DNA of 52,478 nt from RGIG8368 sp045540275. Lineage in GTDB: Bacteria > Verrucomicrobiota > Kiritimatiellia > RFP12 > UBA1067. The translations under genes were made by a program, and so were the position numbers. Of the stretch, positions 42,292-51,026 are shown one piece after another. Below the pieces are notes generated by a model. That model was not told the DNA's origin, made no database searches, and saw only the letters and a program-made list of their open reading frames with translations. Location of the stretch: contig JAZQGX010000069.1 in NCBI GenBank assembly GCA_045540275.1, positions 1 through 52,478 of the forward strand, read 5' to 3'. Positions within the stretch are counted from its first letter, which is position 1, and every line of letters begins with the position of its first letter.

Positions 42292-43749
42292 TTAGACTTC
42301 GAAGCCGCGGCGGTATCCGCCTTCGCGGCGAAGCCAGGCGTCATTGCCGGTTCCGCCCTTGAACTTGAATTTGGCTGCATCCCAATCGAACGACGCATCT
42401 TTGACATAGGAGATGTTGCAGAGCCCGCAGATCACGCTGGCGCGCGCGCCGACCTCAGCGCACGAGCACGGCTGCTTGCGCGAGTGGAAGCAGGAGATCA
42501 GGTCAGCGACATGATTGCCGCCGGTGCGATACAACTTGACCTTGGGGTCGGGAATCAGCTCATTGAGCAGCTTCTTGGAGATGTTGTAGCGCTTGAGCCC
42601 TTCGAATTTCTTCTCGAGCTGGGTTTCGCGGCGGCTGCCGCCCGGGACAATCAGTTTGCGGATTTCATCATCGGGCTGTGAGAAATCCCTGCCGACCCAC
42701 ATGCGGAAGCGTCCGCGGTTGACCGCGATGATTCCGTTGGTGCCATAGAAGACGGTTCCCCAATGGGAGAAAGGATTGTGACGCATGGTGACTCCGCCGG
42801 GGAAGACGAACTGCATGCCGTGCTGACGGCGTCCGCCGAGGAAGGGGTCGACCGGGATGGCTGCGGTCGACTTGATGATTTTTTCGGGACCGGAATTATC
42901 CAGCCCGAGACCCCATTGCGCGATGTCGAGATGGTGCGCGCCCCAGTCACCGCAATAACCGGTGCCGAAGTAGTCGTCAAAACGCCAGAACATCGGGAAA
43001 AAGCCGTGAACGCCGCGCGGAGCCAGACGATCGGAATACTTCACCAAAGGCGCACCGCCGCACCACATGTCGAAATCGCAATCGGGATTGGGCGCGCCTT
43101 CCTTTTCCGCATTCTTCGGATTTTCGTAATCGCGGTGGGGACGGGACGGGCCGCCGAAGTTGCAATCGACGTATTTGATTTCTCCGATCGCTCCGTTGCG
43201 CGCGAGCATCGCCGCGCTGTAGAATTCGGTACCCGAACGCTGCATTGCGCCGGTCTGCACAATACGTCCGGTCTTCTGGGACGTCTGCCATAGTTTCCAC
43301 GCTTCCTCAATGCTGTAGGTCAGCGGCTTTTCGCAGTACACATCCTTGCCGGCATTGAGCGCGGCGATAGTGATGTAGGCGTGCCAGTGATCGGGGGTGG
43401 CGACCAACACGATATCGATGTCCTTGCGGGCGATGACCTCGCGGAAATCGGCGTAAGCCTTGCACTGGCCGGGTTTGCCGTACGGATGGTCTTTCGCATA
43501 TCTGGCCTCGACGCGCTTGACGCCGTCCTCGCGACGGACTTTATCGACATCGCATACCGCCACTACGCGGCAAGCCTGTGAAAGGAAATTGTTCATCACT
43601 CCGCGGCCTTGAATACCGCAACCGATGACACCGACATTCGGGACATCACCGCCGTTTGCCGCACGGAGCGAACCGAAGGGCAGAATCAGCGGGGCCGATG
43701 CAAAAGCGCCTGCCTTCAAAAATGAGCGGCGAGAAAAATCTGAAATCAT
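42292..43749 (-). CDS. Tat-exported Gfo/Idh/MocA-family oxidoreductase
   Basis: 485 residues from ATG 43749 (AAAGGAAG upstream); the longer frame start at 43842 would begin upstream of a good signal. The N terminus FSRRSFLKAGAFA is a twin-arginine signal, so the folded protein with bound NAD(P) is exported. The Rossmann motif VGVIGCGIQGRGVMNNFL (about 38-55), ATPDHWHAY and the EKPLTYSIEEAW motif are typical of the family. Substrates are usually sugars or cyclitols; the exact one is not visible. Family members of this exported type are abundant in PVC and Bacteroidetes and often act on glycans. A promoter lies about 110 bases upstream. Confidence 0.9.
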   Translation of the reverse strand: MISDFSRRSFLKAGAFASAPLILPFGSLRAANGGDVPNVGVIGCGIQGRGVMNNFLSQACRVVAVCDVDKVRREDGVKRVEARYAKDHPYGKPGQCKAYADFREVIARKDIDIVLVATPDHWHAYITIAALNAGKDVYCEKPLTYSIEEAWKLWQTSQKTGRIVQTGAMQRSGTEFYSAAMLARNGAIGEIKYVDCNFGGPSRPHRDYENPKNAEKEGAPNPDCDFDMWCGGAPLVKYSDRLAPRGVHGFFPMFWRFDDYFGTGYCGDWGAHHLDIAQWGLGLDNSGPEKIIKSTAAIPVDPFLGGRRQHGMQFVFPGGVTMRHNPFSHWGTVFYGTNGIIAVNRGRFRMWVGRDFSQPDDEIRKLIVPGGSRRETQLEKKFEGLKRYNISKKLLNELIPDPKVKLYRTGGNHVADLISCFHSRKQPCSCAEVGARASVICGLCNISYVKDASFDWDAAKFKFKGGTGNDAWLRREGGYRRGFEV

Positions 43750-43865
43750 GTTTGTCTTCCTTTCTTGTGTTTCTCCGATCGCACCGCCAGGAACGTCTAA
43801 AGCGACAGACGCAAAACTCGTTGCGCAGTATGAGTCTGGCAAATACTCTCTTCGTATTGCCTGCC

Positions 43866-43895
43866 ATTATAGCAATTCGCGGTTCGGTCTGTAAA
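43866..43895 (-). promoter_or_regulatory. Promoter of the Gfo/Idh/MocA gene
   Basis: Minus strand: TTTACA (43895-43890), 18-base spacer, TATAAT (43871-43866). Predicted start near 43859 gives a leader of about 110 bases, the longest in the window. I see no known riboswitch in it. Confidence 0.6.
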
Positions 43896-43955
43896 GCGGA
43901 CTTCTAGCGAAGACGCGGCTTCGCACAGAGCGAGGCGAGCGGACCGGGAATCGGA

Positions 43956-45635
43956 TCATCCGTGTTTAAGAGGTCTGAACTTCACGCGGCGAGGCACGTC
44001 CGCGGCATCTCCAAGACGCTTGCGTCTTGCTGCGCGATACTCCTCGAAATTCCCTTCGAACCATTCGACGTGGCTGTCGCCTTCAAAAGCGAGGATATGC
44101 GTGGCGATGCGATCCAGAAACCAGCGATCGTGGCTGACCACCATCACGCATCCACCGAAATCCTGAATGCCCTCCTCCAGACTTCGCAGAGTCGCAACAT
44201 CCAAATCGTTGGTCGGTTCGTCAAGGAGAAGGAGATTTCCCCCGCTGCGAAGCAACTTGGCGAGATGGACGCGGTTGCGTTCGCCGCCGGAAAGCACGCC
44301 GACTTTTTTCTGCTGATCCGGGCCGCGGAAATTGAAACGGCTGCAGTACGCCCGTCCGTTCATCATCTGCTTGCCGGCCAACGAAACATATTCGGAGCCG
44401 CCGGTAATTTCCTCATAGACGGTATGGTCGGCGGTCAGCTCGTCACGCAACTGATTGACGTATGAGAGCTTGACCGTCGGTCCGACGCGCAATTCGCCGG
44501 ACAGCGGCTTCTCTTCACCGGTAAGCAATTTGAACAGGGTGGTTTTTCCCGCGCCGTTTCCGCCGATAACCCCGACAACGCCGCCCCGCGGAAGATCGAA
44601 ATTGAGGTTTTCGAAAAGCAGTTTGTCGCCGAAGCCCATCGATAAGTCGGTGGCGCGGACCACCAAATCGCCGAGCCGGGGACCGGCGGGGATGTGAATG
44701 CGCAAATCATCCTCGCGGGTCGACACTTCCTGCGCGGCGAGTTCCTCGTACCGCCTTACGCGGGCCATGTTTTTCGCATGGCGGCCGGAGGGGTTGGTCC
44801 GAACCCACTGCAACTCGTTTTCAATGAGCTTTTTACGTGATTCCGCCGCTTTGCTGGCAGCCTTCAACATCGCTTCTTTCTGCTGGAGCCACGCCTCGTA
44901 ATTACCCTTGTAGGGATAGGCTCGCCCGTTGTCCAGTTCAAGAATCCATTCGGTGACGTTGCTGAGGAAGTAGCGGTCGTGGGTCACGACGATAAGCGTC
45001 CCCTTGAACTCTTTCAGATAGCTTTCCAACCAATTGACGGACTCGGCGTCCAAGTGGTTGGTCGGCTCGTCAAGCAACAGCACGTCGGGATTCGAAATCA
45101 ACAGACGGCAAAGCGCAACGCGGCGACGCTCACCGCCGGAGAGCGGAGCGACTGGTGCATCGCCGGGCGGCAAACGCAAAGCCTCCATCGCCATTTCGAT
45201 CTGATGGTCGAGATTCCAAAGATCGTTGTTGTCGATGGTATCCTGCAGACGGGCAAGCTCGGCATTAAGCCGGTCCATCTCGTCATCGGGAATATCCTCG
45301 CCGAGCAGGCCGCAGATTTCGTCGTACCGGTCGAGCATAGCCTTGGAATTGGCGACGCCCTCTTCGACTATCTCCTGAACGGTTTTTGTCTTATCGAGTT
45401 CAGGCTCCTGCGGCAGGTATCCCACCTTGGTATTCTTTGCAACCTGGCACTCGCCCATGAACTCCTTATCGATGCCGGCCAAAATCTTGAGAATTGAAGA
45501 TTTGCCCGCGCCGTTGGCGCCGATGACACCGATGTGGGCACCATGGAAGAACGACAGGTTGACATCTTCCAAAATGGTTTTCCGTTCGTGCTGCTTGGTG
45601 ACGTTGACTAGGCTGAAAGCATATTCGCCGGCCAT
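43956..45635 (-). CDS. ettA: ABC-F translation factor, EttA type
   Basis: 559 residues, the normal EttA length. Two ATPase domains: the first with GANGAGKSSILKIL and LSGGERRRVALCRLL, LLLDEPTNHLDAES; the second with GGNGAGKTTLFKLL, LSGGERNRVHLAKLL, LLLDEPTNDLDVAT. Between them is the linker (PtIM) with KKLIENELQWVRTNPSGRHAKNMARVRR. EttA binds the ribosomal E site and gates elongation according to ADP/ATP. No membrane domain. GAAAGGA precedes the ATG. It starts 43 bases after the ackA stop and probably shares its transcript. Confidence 0.95.
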   Translation of the reverse strand: MAGEYAFSLVNVTKQHERKTILEDVNLSFFHGAHIGVIGANGAGKSSILKILAGIDKEFMGECQVAKNTKVGYLPQEPELDKTKTVQEIVEEGVANSKAMLDRYDEICGLLGEDIPDDEMDRLNAELARLQDTIDNNDLWNLDHQIEMAMEALRLPPGDAPVAPLSGGERRRVALCRLLISNPDVLLLDEPTNHLDAESVNWLESYLKEFKGTLIVVTHDRYFLSNVTEWILELDNGRAYPYKGNYEAWLQQKEAMLKAASKAAESRKKLIENELQWVRTNPSGRHAKNMARVRRYEELAAQEVSTREDDLRIHIPAGPRLGDLVVRATDLSMGFGDKLLFENLNFDLPRGGVVGVIGGNGAGKTTLFKLLTGEEKPLSGELRVGPTVKLSYVNQLRDELTADHTVYEEITGGSEYVSLAGKQMMNGRAYCSRFNFRGPDQQKKVGVLSGGERNRVHLAKLLRSGGNLLLLDEPTNDLDVATLRSLEEGIQDFGGCVMVVSHDRWFLDRIATHILAFEGDSHVEWFEGNFEEYRAARRKRLGDAADVPRRVKFRPLKHG

Positions 45636-45678
45636 GTTTGCGTCCTTTCTGAACTAATCGTGGGCGCAATGCGCCGAA

Positions 45679-46896
45679 TTATGCATTGGTAACCACGCGA
45701 TAGGTTTCGCGTGCAATCATCAACTCCTCGTTGGTGGGGATGACAATCGCCGGCAGACGGGACTCCTGGGTGGAGATGACCGCGGTTTTGCCGCGGGTGA
45801 CCGAATTTACGGAATCGTCCACGAAGCAACCGAGGGCGGCAAGACGCTCAATGACCAGTTTACGCGCAACATCGCTGTTTTCGCCGATGCCTCCGGTGAA
45901 GATGATCGCATCGGCACCGCCGATAAGCGTGTAATAGCCGCCGATATAAAGCGCGACACGGTGGGCGAACATCAAAAGCGCGTTTTTCGCATCTTCGCTG
46001 CCCTTTTCCGCGGCAGCGACGGTATCGCGCATATCGGCGCTGTTGATACCGTTCATCGCCTTGAAACCGGACTCCTTGTTGAGAATGGTGTCGATTTCGT
46101 CGGGAGAGTAGCCCTTGCGCCCGAGCATGACGCAAACCGCCGGATCGATGTCGCCGCAGCGGGTCCCCATCATCAGACCCTGCAACGGGGTCAGGCCCAT
46201 CGAGGTATCGAAGCTCTTTCCGTTCTTGACGGCGCAAATGGACGAGCCGTTGCCGAGATGGCAGATGACGAGATTGACGTCCTCCGGTTTCTTCCCGAGA
46301 AAATCGGCGGCGGCGCGCATGACGAACTTGTGCGAGGTCCCGTGCATGCCGTACTTGCGGATGCGGTCTTCGTTGTAAAACTTCATCGGTATGGCGTACA
46401 TATATGCGTGACGCGGCATGGTCTGGTGGAATTCGTTGTCGGAGACGCACACATTCGGCGTACCCGGGCAAATCTTTTCACAAGCGAGGATACCGGCAAG
46501 ATTGGCAGGGTTGTGGAGCGGGCAGATGGGAATGCAGTCCCGGATGAAGTTTTTAACCTCCTCGGTGCACAGCGAGGGCCCTTTGATATTTTCACCGCCG
46601 TGGGTGAGCCGGTGTCCGACGGCTCCGACCTCGCCGAGATCCTTGATGACGCCGAGTTCAGGATCGGTAAGAATCGCACAAACCTGTTCGAGAGCTTCCA
46701 TGTGGGCGGTGGCGACGATGTCTCTTTCAGTTTTGTCCTTACCGGTGGGGGAATAGACTAGGTGCGGTTTGTCGGTTCCGATCCGCTCGACCAACCCTTT
46801 TGCGAGAACGGTTTCATTTTCCATGCTGAAAAGCATGAATTTAAGCGACGAACTTCCAGAGTTGATTACGAGAATCTTATCGTATTGATTTGACAT
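45679..46896 (-). CDS. ackA: Acetate kinase
   Basis: 405 residues, standard. Makes ATP from acetyl phosphate and ADP in fermentation. Signatures: VINSGSSSLKFMLF at the N terminus, GHRLTHGGENIK, FNxDRIRKYGMHGTSHKFV (here NEDRIRKYGMHGTSHKF), ICHLGNGSSICAVKNGKSFDTSMG, and IIFTGGIGENSDVARKLV. AAGGATGG precedes the ATG. A weak promoter-like TACAAT lies at 46937-46942 on the minus strand, without a good -35. The phosphotransacetylase gene is not adjacent. It points to an anaerobic, acetate-forming metabolism. Confidence 0.97.
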   Translation of the reverse strand: MSNQYDKILVINSGSSSLKFMLFSMENETVLAKGLVERIGTDKPHLVYSPTGKDKTERDIVATAHMEALEQVCAILTDPELGVIKDLGEVGAVGHRLTHGGENIKGPSLCTEEVKNFIRDCIPICPLHNPANLAGILACEKICPGTPNVCVSDNEFHQTMPRHAYMYAIPMKFYNEDRIRKYGMHGTSHKFVMRAAADFLGKKPEDVNLVICHLGNGSSICAVKNGKSFDTSMGLTPLQGLMMGTRCGDIDPAVCVMLGRKGYSPDEIDTILNKESGFKAMNGINSADMRDTVAAAEKGSEDAKNALLMFAHRVALYIGGYYTLIGGADAIIFTGGIGENSDVARKLVIERLAALGCFVDDSVNSVTRGKTAVISTQESRLPAIVIPTNEELMIARETYRVVTNA

Positions 46897-47011
46897 GATG
46901 CCATCCTTGTAAATTGAATAATGAATAAGTCTTTACATTGTACACCTTTATGCTTCAAGATAAAAGCACAAAACCGCCGCGCCTCCGCCCCTCGGCGTTA
47001 TTTTTACTCAA

Positions 47012-47040
47012 TTGCAAATTTCACCTCGTTTTGCTACACT
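47012..47040 (+). promoter_or_regulatory. Promoter of the plus-strand secreted protein gene
   Basis: TTGCAA (47012-47017), 17-base spacer, TACACT (47035-47040). Predicted start near 47047, about 22 bases before the ATG at 47069; no ribosome binding site is visible in that leader. Confidence 0.6.
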
Positions 47041-47068
47041 TCGCGGTAATTCTTTTGACCTTGAAATA

Positions 47069-49450
47069 ATGACAATGCGTTTCTTCCAGTCTATCGCGCT
47101 GACGCTTGCGTTGCTTTGCCCCTGTCCGGCATGGTGCGCAAATCCATTGTCGTATTTCCTCTCCTTTTTCTCCTCCCGCCAATCGTGGGATCTCAATCGG
47201 GACGGAGCCATCCGCATCACCCTGATTGCGCCTGAAGAGCTTGGTGGGAATGTACGCGCCTCGCTGATTGCCGCCGATCTCGAACGCATAATCTCGGCCG
47301 AAACCGACCTTCCCATCCAGGTGCATCACGAACGAATCGACACCGAATCGATCATGGGATGGTTTTTCAATCCACGCAACACCGATTCCCGCCAGATTCT
47401 CACCGACGGATCGGCCGATCTGCTGCTGATTGCCGAAAAACACGCCATCGTTTCGCAATATCCCGAATTCCATTTTGAAGGGGTTCGCGCCATCGCCAAC
47501 GCCGCAAAGGCGAAAAAGATGCGATGCATGCTGCTCAACACCTCGAACCCGACGCGCAATTTCCGCGACCGCAGTTCGGAAAAATTGACCGAAATTTCCT
47601 ATCGCGTGGGGGATGGCTGCGGCATGGAGGTGGTGCCGGTCGCTCCGGCCTGGATCACCACGCTCAAGCTCAATCGCCTGCGCGGCGACTCGCCGGTCAA
47701 TGCTCGCGCTTATGCGTACCTTGCGGCGGCATGCGTCAGAAGCACATTTGACAATGCGGTCGAAATTGACGGCGATGCGTTCGTATCCGATTGGACAACC
47801 GCACCGCTTCTTCGCGAACTGGCAGCATCCGCCTTTGAAAGCGTCGCCGAGGAACGTGCGGCAATTCACTATAAAGGTCCGTTCCAGGGGGTGGTCGGCG
47901 TCAGCGGCGAAACCCCACGCACCGTGAAAATCTTTGCTCCGTCCAGCGGTGCCAACGACCCGGTGAGACGCAATTTCGATGCTTTGCTCAACGAGGCGGG
48001 GATCAGTGCGCTCTGGCGTTCTCCCGAAGAATGGTATCGCAACGGCGACGACTTCTACGACGCCTCTTTCGATCTGGTCTTCGGCGACACGATTCAAATC
48101 GGGCAACTTTCGAACTCTCTGCGCTATTCGTCATTCTACATCAAGCCGGAAATCTCCCACACACCGGTAACGGCGATGTACACGCCGATTCCCGCCGCCG
48201 AAACCGACAAGATCGCCGAAAAGCTGGAGAGCGCACTATTCTCAGGCTATGACTATGCGCGCGAGCACCATCTGCGCTACATTCCGCTCCCCCTAGCATG
48301 GGCGAAGGCGGTGCAGGAAAACGGAGAGCTGGCACGAGACAGCAACAGCGGCGACTGGTTTGCCTATATGCTCTCCAGCATGCTGTACACCACGCTCACC
48401 GGCCGCTGGCAACCGACTACCGGCAGCGAAAAGCCGCTGGCGAATTCAAGGGTGCACCCGCAGGGATTTCATGAGCGGTGTTCCCGCATCGGGCACGACA
48501 CCATCATCGGGATGGCCTCGCTGCAAAATCGCGGCAATTCATTGATTGTAAGATGCGAAAACGCCATCGCCCCCGCTGGGCGGCCGGTGTTTGCCGGCAT
48601 AAGGCTCCGCGACCGCCCCGCCGCCCCGGTCAAAGTGCTTTGCGCGATCGAGCATCCGCAAAACGCCACGGTCTCCGATCCTGAGCTGATGTTCACTCCC
48701 GAGAATTTCAACATCGAACAAAACGTCCGCATCACCGCCAATGACGGCAATGTCGCCGGTCCCATGATGCTGATTGTGCGCGCCGAATCGGAAGACGGCG
48801 ACATCCACAATCAAAGCGACATCCGCAAACTTGTCTTCAATTTCAACGAAAAGCGGCGCGGAGCCGTCGACTTCAGCGGGCACACTCTTCCCACGAATGC
48901 GGTATGCCGATTGCTTGCAGATCCATTGCCGGCCTATCCGCTGTTTATAAAAATCACTCAGCAAGGATTCCCGTCCCAGACCAAAATTCTTTCGCCGGAA
49001 GATTCCGGCGGCGTGCCGATCGCCTTCCATCCCACGCGGCACGATTACGAACGCGGGGAGATCATCGTTTCGGTCGAGATTGAATCCAAGGATCTGCGTT
49101 TTGATTCCGGCAAAACCCAGCACCGTCTGAAATTGGCGGGACGGCCTGCGGCAATGCCGGAGCTTGCATCGTTTAAACCGGAAGAGGGAGTGCTGGCCGG
49201 TCCCGCCTTCGTCGAGGTGAAGGCAAAATGGAGATCGCATCAGCCGTTGCTGCACACCGCGCTGTTCCTCAACCGCAGAAGAATCGGCATCAGCGGTGAA
49301 AACGGATGCAGCGCAATCGCCGAAACCGCCCCGCCCCCTTCGCGCCTGCCCCCGGGCGAATACCGCCTCTGGTCGGAAACAGTCACATCCGATCTGTTTC
49401 CGGTAGCATCAGAGACAATCAGACTGACGGTCGCGAAAGAGCGGAAATAA
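47069..49450 (+). CDS. Large secreted protein of unknown function
   Basis: 793 residues from ATG 47069 (or 47075), preceded by the promoter at 47012-47040; the longer frame begins inside that promoter. Signal peptide FFQSIALTLALLCPCPAWCA. I do not recognise the whole protein. About residues 80-140 have DLLLIAEKHAIVSQYPEFHF followed by EGVRAIANAAKAKKMRCMLL, which reminds me of the middle strand region of SGNH-type esterases, but no GDS motif is seen. About residues 560-600 contain PELMFTPENFNIEQNVRITAND, a pattern common in Calx-beta-like bacterial surface repeats. The last 200 residues are beta-rich. Likely a periplasmic or surface multi-domain protein. Ends six bases before the shared hairpin with the histone-like gene. 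Confidence 0.7.
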   Translation: MTMRFFQSIALTLALLCPCPAWCANPLSYFLSFFSSRQSWDLNRDGAIRITLIAPEELGGNVRASLIAADLERIISAETDLPIQVHHERIDTESIMGWFFNPRNTDSRQILTDGSADLLLIAEKHAIVSQYPEFHFEGVRAIANAAKAKKMRCMLLNTSNPTRNFRDRSSEKLTEISYRVGDGCGMEVVPVAPAWITTLKLNRLRGDSPVNARAYAYLAAACVRSTFDNAVEIDGDAFVSDWTTAPLLRELAASAFESVAEERAAIHYKGPFQGVVGVSGETPRTVKIFAPSSGANDPVRRNFDALLNEAGISALWRSPEEWYRNGDDFYDASFDLVFGDTIQIGQLSNSLRYSSFYIKPEISHTPVTAMYTPIPAAETDKIAEKLESALFSGYDYAREHHLRYIPLPLAWAKAVQENGELARDSNSGDWFAYMLSSMLYTTLTGRWQPTTGSEKPLANSRVHPQGFHERCSRIGHDTIIGMASLQNRGNSLIVRCENAIAPAGRPVFAGIRLRDRPAAPVKVLCAIEHPQNATVSDPELMFTPENFNIEQNVRITANDGNVAGPMMLIVRAESEDGDIHNQSDIRKLVFNFNEKRRGAVDFSGHTLPTNAVCRLLADPLPAYPLFIKITQQGFPSQTKILSPEDSGGVPIAFHPTRHDYERGEIIVSVEIESKDLRFDSGKTQHRLKLAGRPAAMPELASFKPEEGVLAGPAFVEVKAKWRSHQPLLHTALFLNRRRIGISGENGCSAIAETAPPPSRLPPGEYRLWSETVTSDLFPVASETIRLTVAKERK

Positions 49451-49480
49451 AAAAACATCCCGCCGGATACCGGCGGGATG
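49450..49480 (-). terminator. Rho-independent terminator of the histone-like gene
   Basis: Perfect 11-bp stem (49470-49480 with 49456-49466) and 3-base loop; in the minus direction it is followed by a T-run (complement of 49455-49449). It sits between two convergent genes and may act on both, although the plus-strand side has no T-run. Confidence 0.85.
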
Positions 49481-49501
49481 CAGCAATGCGTCAGCGACAC
49501 A

Positions 49502-49804
49502 TCACTTCGCCTTCTTGGTGACAGGCTTCTTCGGAGCGGCCTTTTTCGCGGCAGGCTTCTTGGTAGGAGCGGCCTTTTTCGCGACAGGCTTCTTGACTTC
49601 TGCCTTCTTCGGGGCCGCTTTCTTAACTGCAGGTTTCTTCGCAACTGTTTTTTTGGCTTCGGCCTTCTTGGCAGATGCCGCTTTCTTAACTGCAGGTTTC
49701 TTCGCTACTTCAGCTTTCTTGACTGCGGTCTTTTTGGCGGGTGCTGCTTTTTTAACTGCGGGTTTCTTCGCCGCTGCTTTTACGGCCGTTTTTTTCGTTG
49801 CCAT
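49502..49804 (-). CDS. Lys/Ala/Pro-rich histone-H1-like DNA-binding protein
   Basis: 100 residues made almost only of Lys, Ala, Pro, Val and Thr, in repeats of KKPAVKKAA and KKAAPxKK type. This is the composition of the C-terminal tail of histone H1 and of bacterial H1-like proteins (Hc1/Hc2 in Chlamydia, AlgP in Pseudomonas). It probably binds DNA or RNA through charge and affects nucleoid packing. The codons repeat along with the protein, so length may vary between strains. A perfect AAAGGAG stands before the ATG. It has its own terminator. Similarity of such tails is compositional, so homology to Hc1 is not implied. Confidence 0.85.
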   Translation of the reverse strand: MATKKTAVKAAAKKPAVKKAAPAKKTAVKKAEVAKKPAVKKAASAKKAEAKKTVAKKPAVKKAAPKKAEVKKPVAKKAAPTKKPAAKKAAPKKPVTKKAK

Positions 49805-49995
49805 CAGAATACTCCTTTCAGTATTTTTGGCTCAATTATGCTGCATTAATCCCGCAACCTTGCGCACCCGCGCAGAGCGGCAGGAATGCAATCGAAACGG
49901 TTTGAAAAATAAAATTGCGAACCGTCGCAATTCTCCAACCATTTTCTTTTAATAAGTTAGCAATTTATTCTTTTTATAGCAAGTGTATTTTTTGC

Positions 49996-50001
49996 TATAC
50001 T
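49996..50001 (+). promoter_or_regulatory. -10 box of a near-leaderless promoter for the siroheme decarboxylase gene
   Basis: TATACT at 49996-50001 with a weak T-rich -35 region (around 49973-49978). Transcription should start near 50008, about four bases before the ATG at 50012 and after the ATG at 50003, which supports the second start. Confidence 0.5.
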
Positions 50002-50011
50002 CATGCGCATT

Positions 50012-51022
50012 ATGACTTGCGACCAAAATGCTTTTTTATTGAGCCGCCTGCAGCGTGGAATACCGGTAAGCGCGCATCCTTTTACCCAGCTTGCATCCGA
50101 ATGCTGCACTTCCGAACAATACATTTTCGATCTGCTCGAATCGTTGCGTTCGGACGGAACGTTGCGCCGCTTCGGCGCGGTCTACGATGCGCGGCGTCTC
50201 GGATTCCACAGCGTGCTCTGCGCGGCGTCTGTACCCCCCGCCGAACTGGAGCGCTATGCGGCATTTGCCTCCGAATGCAGCGGGGTCACCCATTGCTATC
50301 AACGCGGAGTGCCGGACGGGGCGAACGGCTATCCCAATCTCTGGTTCACGCTCGCCGCCCCTTCCGCCGGCTTCGATCGGGAATTGTCGAAACTCCAGGC
50401 GAAGTTCGCTCCGTGCACCATTCATGCGCTTCCCGCCACAAAGCGGTTCAAAATCGATGTAGTCTTCAACTTGGCGACGCGGGCGACCGACGAACGCACG
50501 GAACCGGCAACGCCGCTGACGGAAACCGGGTGGAAAACGGACGCACCGGTTTTCGACATTACTGCAGACGAATGGAAAATTGTACGCGCCATGCAGGGCG
50601 ACATGAAACTGCACCACGAATTCTTCCTGCCAGTTGCGCAGGAGCTAGGCATGAAGCATGAAGCGCTTCTTGAAAAAATCGCCAACTGGAAAACCAAAGG
50701 AATCATCAGACGCATCGGGGCGGTTTTGAGACACAACAAAATAGGTTTTACCGCAAACGGAATGTGCTGCTGGATGCTGCCGCCGGAACGATGCGAAGCG
50801 GCCGGGCGCGCACTAGCGCAATGCGTGGAGGTCACCCATTGCTACGAGCGGCCGCCGCTGCCGACCTTCCCGTTCCGCCTGTACGCGATGATTCACGCCA
50901 ATTCGCAGGAGCGGGCGAAGAGCATCTTCAAACGGATTTCAGAACATGCGGGGCTTTCCGCTGCGGACGGAGATATTTTGTTTTCACTCAGAGAATTCAA
51001 GAAGACCAGCCTGGTCTTCTGA
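50012..51022 (+). CDS. Fused AhbA/AhbB-type siroheme decarboxylase
   Basis: 336 residues from ATG 50012 (preferred to 50003 because of the promoter). It consists of two Lrp/AsnC-like halves. Each has a winged-helix part (LLESLRSDGTLRRFGAVYDARRLG; IANWKTKGIIRRIGAVLRHNKIG) and a ferredoxin-like part ending in a HCY motif (GVTHCYQRG; EVTHCYERP). In other organisms AhbA and AhbB, or NirD/L and NirG/H, are separate subunits that decarboxylate siroheme to didecarboxysiroheme, a step to haem or haem d1. The conserved second-half His and the RRIGAV motif are present. It faces ccsA, which needs haem, fitting an Ahb-route haem pathway. The other Ahb genes are not in view. Confidence 0.88.
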   Translation: MTCDQNAFLLSRLQRGIPVSAHPFTQLASECCTSEQYIFDLLESLRSDGTLRRFGAVYDARRLGFHSVLCAASVPPAELERYAAFASECSGVTHCYQRGVPDGANGYPNLWFTLAAPSAGFDRELSKLQAKFAPCTIHALPATKRFKIDVVFNLATRATDERTEPATPLTETGWKTDAPVFDITADEWKIVRAMQGDMKLHHEFFLPVAQELGMKHEALLEKIANWKTKGIIRRIGAVLRHNKIGFTANGMCCWMLPPERCEAAGRALAQCVEVTHCYERPPLPTFPFRLYAMIHANSQERAKSIFKRISEHAGLSAADGDILFSLREFKKTSLVF

Positions 51023-51026
51023 ATTC
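50993..51026. terminator. Long hairpin shared by two convergent genes
   Basis: A 15-bp inverted repeat (GAATTC plus nine bases) with one bulged A and a 3-base loop (51009-51011). It covers the last codons of the siroheme decarboxylase and the stop of ccsA. There is no T-run on either side. It probably acts as a two-way stop or 3' end protector for both transcripts. Confidence 0.55.
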
